In this document: one piece after another, positions 1-6,104 of the stretch
Position numbering within the stretch: the first letter of the stretch is position 1
Layout of the letters: every line of letters starts with the position of its first letter
NCBI GenBank assembly: GCA_030656535.1
Contig: JAUSPL010000042.1
Span: forward strand, 1-16,498
Source of the DNA: Gemmobacter sp.
GTDB lineage: Bacteria > Pseudomonadota > Alphaproteobacteria > Rhodobacterales > Rhodobacteraceae
Length of the DNA stretch: 16,498 bases
Direction: 5' to 3'
Notes under the pieces: model-generated
The model's input: the letters and a program-made list of their open reading frames with translations, nothing else
Told to the model about the DNA's origin: nothing
The model's database searches: none
Translations under genes and position numbers: made by a program

Positions 1-64
1 AGGGCGCGGACAGGATGTCTATGACCTGATCCTTGGTCAGCATGGCGGGGGTTTCGACGTTCAT
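1..64 (-). CDS. N-terminus of an unidentified protein (runs off the left edge)
   Basis: The minus strand has an ATG at 64 with a clear AAGGAG Shine-Dalgarno about 7 nt upstream, in the 24-nt gap after the haem peroxidase stop. The 21 visible residues begin MNVETPAMLTKDQ and continue as a short hydrophilic then amphipathic stretch (VIDIL). There is no signal peptide or lipobox. The gene is the third member of the leftward amidase-like/peroxidase operon. Too little is visible to name a family. Because of the YcaO gene nearby, a short leader-like peptide is one possibility, but an ordinary enzyme fits equally well. Confidence 0.7.
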   Translation of the reverse strand, partial: MNVETPAMLTKDQVIDILSAP

Positions 65-88
65 GACGGGACTCCTTGTAAGGTTGGG

Positions 89-1753
89 TCAGGGTACTGG
101 GGCGGCTTTGTGCGCGCGCATCCGCGCGATCAGGGCAGGCATCGTGACGGGCAGGCCGTGGTCTGGATAAAGCTCAGTGTGCAGGGCAGTGGCTGCGGCA
201 TCGAGACTGCGCTCAGCCGCATAGCCTGTATCCACCAGGGCTGTGGCAAAGGTTTCCGCGACAAAATCGCTGCCCAACGGGCCAAGGTGGGCATCTGTCG
301 GACCGTGAGCCTGCGCTTCGGCCAGAATATAGAAAAACAGCGGGGTCCGGTCCGCAAGAAAGTCGATGTCCTGATCGCGCAGGCAACGCTCACCAATGCA
401 GCCTGCGGTCCGGCCTGCCCGCAACGCTGCCACCAGCGCATCGCGGCCCAGAACCTGTGCGGGGTCCAGCAAGCCTTGCGCAACCAACTCGCGCGCCGCC
501 GCCTGCCCTGTCGGCAACCGCCCCATCAGACCCTTGGCCAAGGTACGCCACGCCAAACCCAGCCGGAATCCCGCCAGCTCTGGCACGGTGGCTGGCGGGG
601 CGACCCGCGTGGCCGGATGGCTGCGCAGCGGCTCAACCAGTGCCGGACCCAAGGGACGCGCGCGGTTCAACGGACGGGCTGGATCGGGGGTCGCAGGGTC
701 AAAGAACAGGTCCCAGTCGATGACCCAGCTATCCCTGACGGGCACATCACCGGTCGGACGCAGGCCAAAGAAATCAAGCAACCGTCCCAGCCGCGCCACA
801 CCCCCCGCCCCCGCATCGGAATGGGTGACACTGAAGTCGTAATCGTCTTGCACCTGGGCATGACCAAACCGCAGCACCGCCAGCGCGGATTCCAGCGTGA
901 CGCGCCCCAACGGTACCGCCCCATCGCGGAAATAGCGCGCCCAGACCTGCGGCATGACGATGCGTGGCAGGTAGTCGTCACGCAGGATGCGGCGGTAGGT
1001 TGCCGTCACGATGCAGCGTGCGGCCTCGAACGGATTCGCCAACATCGGGTGATGGGCTTTTCCAGCGCTGACATGATCGACCGCCCGGTCCAAAAGCATG
1101 TTGTGATATTGCATGAACAACACAGCAAGCTGGCTGATGATCAGATTGTCCGCATTTCGGGTGTCGGCCAGCAGAGGATCAAACCGGGCATCCCCGACCG
1201 CGCCACCGCACCACGGGCCAACCGGCATCCGCGCGATGTCTTCCTGTACGCTGGGGTTGCCGTGCTGATCCGTCATATAGCCCAACCGAAACCGGGCCCG
1301 GTGTTCGGTATCGTCGATCACCTGATAGAGCGCAGGGCTTCCAGCCGGTCCACCACCATACAGCGATGAAAGATCCAGCGACGGCGTCTGAATATTGCCA
1401 AACAGTCCCCGCGGCAGATTGCGGTCACGCGTCACCCGAAACCCGGTAGAGTTCACCAGATCATGGATCGCGAACTGGCCCAGATAGGTATAGCCGCCGG
1501 GCAAGCTGCCTTCCGAGGTACTGACCTTGCGGGCCGCGACATGCATTTGCGTCGCAAGCCGGGCAAGCGACCCAAGCGTGTCGGTCAGTGACTGGCCGGA
1601 CCCGGGCGCATCCAGATAGTCCGTCGGCGCATAGGCAAATCGCGGCTCGTACCGGGCAAAACCCGGCGCAGGTTCCACATCCCCGGTCGGGGCCTGCGCC
1701 ACAAGGCTCAGGTAGTCCTGAAATATCTGATTGAACCCCTGCCCATGACGCAT
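89..1753 (-). CDS. Animal-type haem peroxidase family protein
   Basis: A 554-aa protein of the An_peroxidase superfamily (myeloperoxidase/peroxinectin/cyclooxygenase fold), which uses H2O2 to oxidise small molecules or protein side chains. Visible marks in order: GQFAIHDL with the presumed distal His97, the LDLSSLYGG stretch (about 127-135), ADTRNADN with the presumed distal Arg199 and acidic Asp202, the helix LFMQYHNML (about 212-220), and RFGHAQVQDDY with the presumed proximal haem ligand His298. In mammalian enzymes an Asp just before the distal His links covalently to haem; here that position is Ile, so haem is probably held non-covalently. No signal peptide is seen (N-terminus MRHGQGFNQIF), so it is likely cytoplasmic or exported by a non-Sec route. 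It starts 12 nt after the amidase-like gene's stop, with AGGA about 10 nt before the ATG. Substrate unknown. Confidence 0.88.
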   Translation of the reverse strand: MRHGQGFNQIFQDYLSLVAQAPTGDVEPAPGFARYEPRFAYAPTDYLDAPGSGQSLTDTLGSLARLATQMHVAARKVSTSEGSLPGGYTYLGQFAIHDLVNSTGFRVTRDRNLPRGLFGNIQTPSLDLSSLYGGGPAGSPALYQVIDDTEHRARFRLGYMTDQHGNPSVQEDIARMPVGPWCGGAVGDARFDPLLADTRNADNLIISQLAVLFMQYHNMLLDRAVDHVSAGKAHHPMLANPFEAARCIVTATYRRILRDDYLPRIVMPQVWARYFRDGAVPLGRVTLESALAVLRFGHAQVQDDYDFSVTHSDAGAGGVARLGRLLDFFGLRPTGDVPVRDSWVIDWDLFFDPATPDPARPLNRARPLGPALVEPLRSHPATRVAPPATVPELAGFRLGLAWRTLAKGLMGRLPTGQAAARELVAQGLLDPAQVLGRDALVAALRAGRTAGCIGERCLRDQDIDFLADRTPLFFYILAEAQAHGPTDAHLGPLGSDFVAETFATALVDTGYAAERSLDAAATALHTELYPDHGLPVTMPALIARMRAHKAAPVP

Positions 1754-1765
1754 CTGATCGCAGTC

Positions 1766-2398
1766 CTATTGTGCCCTCAGGCCATGTTCGGTCATTCTTG
1801 GCCGCTCAAGCAAGCAGATAGGTGTGGCGCGGGCGACAAGTGGGGGCAGGTCATCGGGGGGCAGATCAGTGACCTGGTGGCGCAGCATCTGCCAATCCAT
1901 CGCGGTTGCAGGATCACCAGGTTCCGATTCCAACGCAAAGCGGCAGATCACCTGAGACAGGTTGGGAAACTGCGCCCACGCGTGGCGGATGATCTGTGCC
2001 GCAGCGGCAACCTGCCATGTCGTGGCATGCACTTGCTGCGTGGCCGCCGCGACCAGAATGGCAAGGGTGCAATGGTTCAGCTGTGCCCGTCCCGCCAGAA
2101 AGCCGGGGTTTGACAGGCCGTTGGGCACATGACGTGCGGCCCGCGCGGGCGGCACGGCAGCCCACACGAAATGCCCGTGCTGTGGTTCATCTGCTGCGGG
2201 GACTATCCAGTGCCAGCTGGATTTTCCAGCCTTCATCAGCGCAACGGCAGCTTCGCTTCCGGTATGTTCCGCGACATGGACCACCACTCCGGTGACGCCA
2301 AACACCGGGTCATCCCTGCGGCGCAGGGTGGCGCTTTCCCACAGCGCGCGGACCCCGGGATAGCCTTCGGCATTCAGGGGCGCGGTTTGGGGGCGCAT
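1766..2398 (-). CDS. Diverged N-acetylmuramoyl-L-alanine amidase (Amidase_2/PGRP-fold)-like protein
   Basis: A 210-aa protein from the ATG at 2398. By eye its pattern follows the Amidase_2 (T7 lysozyme/PGRP) fold: GVVVH (usual IVIHHT, first zinc His), SSWHW (usual SAHY), a central ARHV (usual AWHAG), RAQLNHCTLAI (usual R-LN-SIGIE), and near the C-terminus FALESEPGDPATAMDW (usual SDIAPGRKxDPGxxFDW). The second zinc His, expected just before that last block, reads VICRF, so it appears to be Cys or Arg. The enzyme may therefore be inactive or altered. No signal peptide is visible, which is unusual for a peptidoglycan amidase. It is first in the operon with the haem peroxidase. The reading frame continues open upstream to 2563, but that extension is not protein-like; a TTG further upstream at about 2446 with AGAAGG before it is an alternative start. 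The family call comes from memory of motifs and is moderately sure. Confidence 0.6.
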   Translation of the reverse strand: MRPQTAPLNAEGYPGVRALWESATLRRRDDPVFGVTGVVVHVAEHTGSEAAVALMKAGKSSWHWIVPAADEPQHGHFVWAAVPPARAARHVPNGLSNPGFLAGRAQLNHCTLAILVAAATQQVHATTWQVAAAAQIIRHAWAQFPNLSQVICRFALESEPGDPATAMDWQMLRHQVTDLPPDDLPPLVARATPICLLERPRMTEHGLRAQ

Positions 2399-2701
2399 CC
2401 CGCCTGAAAGCGGAAAGCAACGGAACTGGCTTCGAATGGTGGACAATGTTGGCAGCCTTCTTGCGTTTTTGGCCCGCGAAACCCGGGACAGCGGCCATCT
2501 ATATGCGCCTTGCGCGTGATGGCAGCGTGATTTGAGGGCCGATTCAGGGCATCTTGCGTCCATCGGGGTCCAGAATGTGCCATTTACGGGTCATCCGATG
2601 CTGTCGGGATCGAACCGCATCCGGGGCTCATCGCAAAATTCCAATTCAAGGCGCCCGCAAACTTCCCTAGAGTCGCAGCAAGCAAGAGAGCGGGGGTATC
2701 G
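2399..2701. promoter_or_regulatory. Divergent intergenic spacer between the amidase/peroxidase operon and the ycaO-like gene
   Basis: This 303-bp non-coding stretch must hold the promoters of both divergent units. A weak -10-like TATAGAT lies on the minus strand (ATCTATA at 2497-2503) without a convincing -35 box. On the plus strand TTCAAG (about 2645) is followed by CCTAGA near 2665, also weak. No RNA gene, clear inverted repeat or credible small gene is seen. Confidence 0.35.
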
Positions 2702-3733
2702 GTGCTGCAACCAGACGACTATCTGCATGCAGCCAAGGTTCTGGCCGACGCAAACGCACCCGCCGAACCCCGTATTCTGCGGTTCCTGGCGTTCCTCGGG
2801 TTGCCAGAAAACGCCAGCGGCAGCGAGGCTGCTTTGCTGCGGTTTGCGGGGCGGCTGGACCGGGTGTTTGCCATACGCCTGCCCGATGCGCCCGGCGCCA
2901 CGCTCTTTGGCGCGACCCATGCCCTGCGCGCGGACCTGAGTTACGCAGGGGCAACAGATGGGACCGTCCCGGGCAGCTACGCCGGTGTCGGACTGACCCC
3001 GCTGGCGGCATTTGCGCGCTGCATCGGCGAGGCTGCGGAGTATGCGGCAATGTATGCGCTGACTGACGACACGCGGACGGTCGATGCCCGATTGCTGCGT
3101 CGGCTGGATAACCCGGGACTGGCGCGGTCCAGCACAGGGTATGCCGCGGGCAGCAGTCTTAAAATGGCGACCGATGCTGCCATCCGCGAAAGGGTGGAGC
3201 GTCATGCCATCGCACTGTGGTACGCGGGCGGGGGGGCCGCCTTGCTGCACGCCCCCCACGCGGCACAGTGGCTTGAGGCCGCTTACCGCGCCGGCACACA
3301 AACCCGCGCCGGGGCCCAGTACCTGATGTTACCCCACAAGGTCGCCGGTCTGTCGGTGGTCGCGTCCATCACCCGGGGCGAAACCGGAATCGCCGTGGGC
3401 TATGGCTGCGCCCCGGACACCACGCAAGCGGCCTGCAAGGCGCTGACCGAGGTGCTGCAAGGCGAATTCGCCCTGGGGCTGGAACGGGGCCGGACCGAAC
3501 AGGGTATCCAACCCCCGCCTACCGGGTTTCTTGCGCGCTCGGCCTTGTTTGCGGCGCGCTCTGATCTGTTCGAGGCAACCTTGCCCGCCGTCGTTGCAAC
3601 CGGCGCCCCCCCGCGCGCACGGATCACCGACCTGACCGTACCTGGGACCGATATTCCCGTCGTGCACGCCCGGATTGACGGCCTGACCGATATCGCAGCC
3701 TTGATCGCGCCGGGTTGCGTCGGACCTGTCTAG
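2702..3733 (+). CDS. YcaO-domain protein (stand-alone, candidate RiPP-type amide-modifying enzyme)
   Basis: A 343-aa protein starting at a GTG, preceded by a purine-rich stretch (AAGAGAGCGGGGG). YcaO enzymes use ATP to activate backbone amides, making azolines, thioamides or amidines. Visible YcaO signatures: GVGLTPLAAFARCIGEAAEY (about 95-114; Glu110 and Glu113 kept, the following Arg of the ExxER motif is Tyr114), AAGSSLKMA then RERVERHAIALWY (Glu163, Glu166, Arg167), and AVGYGCAPDTTQAACKALTEVLQ (Glu250 and Gln253 of the ExxQ motif). The N-terminal 60 residues are less conserved. The C-terminus lacks the proline-rich tail typical of azoline-forming YcaO proteins. No adjacent ThiF/Ocin-type partner, TfuA or precursor peptide is visible. 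It is divergent from the peroxidase operon and convergent with the Slam gene, 31 bp away. The YcaO fold is confident; the reaction is unknown. Confidence 0.8.
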   Translation: MLQPDDYLHAAKVLADANAPAEPRILRFLAFLGLPENASGSEAALLRFAGRLDRVFAIRLPDAPGATLFGATHALRADLSYAGATDGTVPGSYAGVGLTPLAAFARCIGEAAEYAAMYALTDDTRTVDARLLRRLDNPGLARSSTGYAAGSSLKMATDAAIRERVERHAIALWYAGGGAALLHAPHAAQWLEAAYRAGTQTRAGAQYLMLPHKVAGLSVVASITRGETGIAVGYGCAPDTTQAACKALTEVLQGEFALGLERGRTEQGIQPPPTGFLARSALFAARSDLFEATLPAVVATGAPPRARITDLTVPGTDIPVVHARIDGLTDIAALIAPGCVGPV

Positions 3734-3764
3734 GCCAAGCAAAGGCGGCCCTGTTGCGGCAAAC

Positions 3765-5060
3765 TCAGAAATCTCGTGACAGACCCAGTGAAACATGGGT
3801 GTTGCGATAGCTGTTCAACGCGATTGTGGACCTTTGCCGTTCGTGCCCGACCTCGAACACCGGGGCAAAGCCACCCAGTCGCAATTCGCGGTGTTTGATG
3901 CGCGCCGAAACGGCGCTGCGCCGGTCCTCGCGTACAATGCCAAAGATCCGGTCGACGCCCCGCCGATCTGTGCGGTTGAGCGCCAGATTCAGATCGACGA
4001 CCAGCCCGCCCGCAAACCCGTATTGCAGCCCGACCACGACCCCAGCGCCGTCCGCATCCTCGGTCGCAAGCTTGGTCCGCGCGCGGTTGACGTAAAGCGT
4101 GCCATTCACCATCAGATTTGACGCAAGCGCATGCGAATAGGTGGCCGCGATCAGCGACCTCGGGCCATCCAGCAAGCGCGCGCGCGCATGGCGCAACACT
4201 TCATGTTCCGCCCGCAGCCGCAGATGCCCGGCGCGGCCCACGCGCGACGCCCAACCGACCCGCAGGCCTTGACCCCGGGAATAGGACGCGTTGCCCAGTT
4301 CACGGCGCTGCAGGGTGCCGACGACCACCCATTGCGCGCCAGACCGGGTCGTGCCCTCGACCCCCGCCTCGGCCTTGACGCTGACATCGTTCAACACGGA
4401 TTTCTCAAAGAACCTTGTGCTGGCGCGCAGCCCAAAGCGGGCGCGCAGGTCGGTGCCGATGCGGGGCAGAAAGGCGATACCCCCATCGATCTGCAACCCG
4501 GTGGCGGGCATCGCGCGTGCATTGGGATTCAGTTGGAACCTGTCACCGCCAATGAACAGACTGTCGGCGCTGGTGCGACGCACTGCGTTGGTTTCGGGCA
4601 CGATGCCAAAACTCAGATACCCTTCCCACAACTTGGGCCGGTCGATCTGACGCAACACGCCTTCAATCCCGGTCCGGACCTTTGGGTCAAGACCGTTGGC
4701 ACCCCGTACAAGATCAAGGTGGTAACGCGCGCGACCCGGCGCACCGCTGCGCCACAGCGCAAGCCCGAGTTCCATCCGGTAGCGCGCATCGCCCGGTCGT
4801 GCCGACACCAGCCGATCCAGCAAAGGAACCGCAGATTGCGGTGCCCCCGAACGCATATGGGCCACGGCAAGCGCCCAATTGCGGCGCTCTGCCTCGGCGG
4901 GGGACGTGGGGGTCATGGCGATCAGCCGGGCGCGCGCTTCGGACAGATTGCCTACGCGCAACAAATTTTCGGCCTCGGCCAAGGGCGAGGCAACGGCAAG
5001 ACCGGGCAGCATACCGGCCACCCCCAGTATCAGGATCATCGCCGAAATCAGGCGCATCAT
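3765..5060 (-). CDS. Slam-family surface lipoprotein assembly modifier (TPR plus outer-membrane barrel, DUF560)
   Basis: A 431-aa outer-membrane protein. It has a Sec signal peptide (residues 1-about 25, hydrophobic LISAMILILGVAG, cleavage near AVAS), then a TPR-like periplasmic region (about 26-150: repeated ALAVAHMRSGAPQSAVPLL and GLALWRSGAPGRA helices). The C-terminal half is a beta-barrel of alternating strands ending SLGLSRDF, with the terminal Phe used for BAM recognition. Slam proteins carry lipoproteins across the outer membrane to the cell surface. The barrel start LWEGYLSFGIVPETNAVRRT resembles the DUF560 opening. It lies directly downstream of a TbpB-like lipoprotein gene, the usual Slam-substrate arrangement. 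Two consecutive Met codons (5060, 5057) can serve as start; GGAAG lies about 13 nt upstream. Which lipoprotein it exports is an inference from position. Confidence 0.8.
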   Translation of the reverse strand: MMRLISAMILILGVAGMLPGLAVASPLAEAENLLRVGNLSEARARLIAMTPTSPAEAERRNWALAVAHMRSGAPQSAVPLLDRLVSARPGDARYRMELGLALWRSGAPGRARYHLDLVRGANGLDPKVRTGIEGVLRQIDRPKLWEGYLSFGIVPETNAVRRTSADSLFIGGDRFQLNPNARAMPATGLQIDGGIAFLPRIGTDLRARFGLRASTRFFEKSVLNDVSVKAEAGVEGTTRSGAQWVVVGTLQRRELGNASYSRGQGLRVGWASRVGRAGHLRLRAEHEVLRHARARLLDGPRSLIAATYSHALASNLMVNGTLYVNRARTKLATEDADGAGVVVGLQYGFAGGLVVDLNLALNRTDRRGVDRIFGIVREDRRSAVSARIKHRELRLGGFAPVFEVGHERQRSTIALNSYRNTHVSLGLSRDF

Positions 5061-5085
5061 GTCGGTCGGTCACTTCCAGAAATGC

Positions 5086-5111
5086 GGAAGCAGCCTGAAC
5101 AGGCTGCTTCC
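5086..5111 (-). promoter_or_regulatory. Perfect 12-bp intercistronic hairpin between lipoprotein and Slam genes
   Basis: GGAAGCAGCCTG at 5086-5097 is the exact reverse complement of CAGGCTGCTTCC at 5100-5111, with only two bases between (an effective 4-nt loop). It lies in the 93-bp gap, 42 nt after the lipoprotein stop and 25 nt before the Slam start. No U-tract follows on the minus strand, so a pure intrinsic terminator is less likely than an attenuator or a 3'-end-protecting stem that would let the lipoprotein be made in excess of its exporter. Confidence 0.65.
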
Positions 5112-5153
5112 TGAGCAGACCTGCCCGGAAGGGGACCACCGGGCAAGCGCCGT

Positions 5154-5834
5154 TCAACGCTCGATATAATACGTGCCCGAGGCAACATATCCGTCGGGAC
5201 CCGTTGGCCCCCACCATGTTCCTATTGCGGGGCCGTACGATGCCTGGGCCCCCGGTCCGACGAACGCGCCACCCAGTGACAAGATGACCTCGCCATCCGC
5301 GCCATCAAGCTCCAGATCGCCGAAAAGATTGGCCGACATAGAGCCGGCCCGCAGATCCACCGAACCGCCGGTTGGCAGCGGGATGGTGTCTTCAGTAACC
5401 GCTATAGCCGTTGGAAGCCGAGCAGCATCGGTGGCCAGCGTTCCAGAGAAGGCCACATCATTTCCGTCAATCACACCACGAAAGTTGGTGGCAGTGCCGG
5501 AAATCGGAGATACGACGGTCGGATCAAAGTTGATGTCCATATCCAGATCCCCCAGCATCCTGCCCGCCACGGCACCGCTTGGGCCGGTTTCCCGCAGTTC
5601 GGTGCTGACCGTTCCAGTAAATTTGGCGCTGCCCGTCGATGGCATGTCGGACGTCGGGATCATGCCGGTCACACGCTCAAAGTTGGCATCATATTCCTCG
5701 GGGGTCAGTCCAGTTCCGCCGCCGCCGCCACCACCACCGGCCCCGCCTCCGGCACCATTTCCAAGACAGGCCGATAGTGCAGCACAGGCAAGCACCCCGG
5801 CTGTGCCGCGCAGAACGGCAGTAAATCTGATCAT
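5154..5834 (-). CDS. TbpB-like beta-barrel surface lipoprotein (probable Slam substrate)
   Basis: A 226-aa protein with a lipoprotein signal peptide: positively charged start, hydrophobic core and lipobox LSAC with Cys23. A Gly-rich linker of about 18 residues follows, then a domain with short beta strands. Near its end is GGAFVGPGAQASYG, matching the GGxFxGPxAxExGG signature of the C-terminal barrels of TbpB and related Slam-dependent lipoproteins. Such proteins sit on the outer surface and bind host or environmental proteins or haem/metal carriers; the ligand here is unknown. It has one small barrel only, far shorter than two-lobed TbpB. GGAG lies 9 nt before the ATG. The downstream Slam-family gene is on the same strand. 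Substrate status is inferred from the fold and gene pairing. Confidence 0.8.
   Translation of the reverse strand: MIRFTAVLRGTAGVLACAALSACLGNGAGGGAGGGGGGGGTGLTPEEYDANFERVTGMIPTSDMPSTGSAKFTGTVSTELRETGPSGAVAGRMLGDLDMDINFDPTVVSPISGTATNFRGVIDGNDVAFSGTLATDAARLPTAIAVTEDTIPLPTGGSVDLRAGSMSANLFGDLELDGADGEVILSLGGAFVGPGAQASYGPAIGTWWGPTGPDGYVASGTYYIER
5716..5741 (-). repeat. Gly-codon microsatellite in the lipoprotein linker
   Basis: Tandem CCG then CCA triplets on the plus strand encode a run of glycines just after the lipid-attachment Cys. The tract could change length by slippage in steps of one residue, lengthening or shortening the tether between membrane and barrel without shifting the frame. Confidence 0.6.
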
Positions 5835-5837
5835 CGG

Positions 5838-5978
5838 TCATTCTCCATTTGCAAAATTCCTCACAGGGTGAGGGTCGGTACGAAGGCAACAAAACCCCAA
5901 CGCGACATGGGACATCAGCACGCAAATACCTGCGCTGTAGACCATACCCGCCCAGTACCACTTGAACCCCACCGCCAT
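5838..5978 (-). CDS. Possible 46-aa small membrane protein upstream of the lipoprotein
   Basis: A short open frame begins MAVGFKWYWAGMV, has one hydrophobic segment (about residues 8-30, YSAGICVLMSHVALGFCC) and stops 3 nt before the lipoprotein ATG. The close spacing would allow translational coupling, and the lipoprotein's GGAG lies inside its last codons. No good Shine-Dalgarno precedes its ATG, and no family is recognised. It may simply be leader sequence. Confidence 0.3.
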   Translation of the reverse strand: MAVGFKWYWAGMVYSAGICVLMSHVALGFCCLRTDPHPVRNFANGE

Positions 5979-6000
5979 TTGCCGTGTTCTTTGGTTGGGT

Positions 6001-6025
6001 GTCTCCCCCCCGTTCGGGGGGGGAC
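6001..6025. promoter_or_regulatory. C7/G8 hairpin between divergent lipoprotein and histidine kinase genes
   Basis: Seven C (6005-6011), the loop GTTC (6012-6015) and eight G (6016-6023) form a very stable stem. With T6004 bulged, GTC/GAC extend it outward. No U-run follows in either direction. It lies in the leader of the leftward unit and upstream of the kinase gene, so it could act on either, or be a barrier between them. Function unknown. Confidence 0.5.
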
Positions 6026-6104
6026 GCGACATTCAGGTTTTGGGCTAGGCTGAATTACGGGCGAATCTTTGGGACCACATGACGACAAAAGGAAAGCCAA
6101 GCGG

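Noticed and set aside
110..1369. Long plus-strand open frame (419 codons) opposite the haem peroxidase
   Set aside because: It is antisense to a gene with clear family motifs, and its translation is low-complexity Arg/Gln/His-rich with no domain, typical of GC-rich shadow frames.
2399..2563. N-terminal extension of the amidase-like protein to 2563
   Set aside because: The added 55 residues are compositionally random (Arg/Cys/His-rich) and precede the natural domain start; ATG 2398 is preferred despite a weak Shine-Dalgarno.
6069..6104. Upstream TTG start for the histidine kinase
   Set aside because: There is no ribosome-binding site before it, while ATG 6105 has AAAGGAAA at good spacing and begins directly with a signal-anchor sequence.
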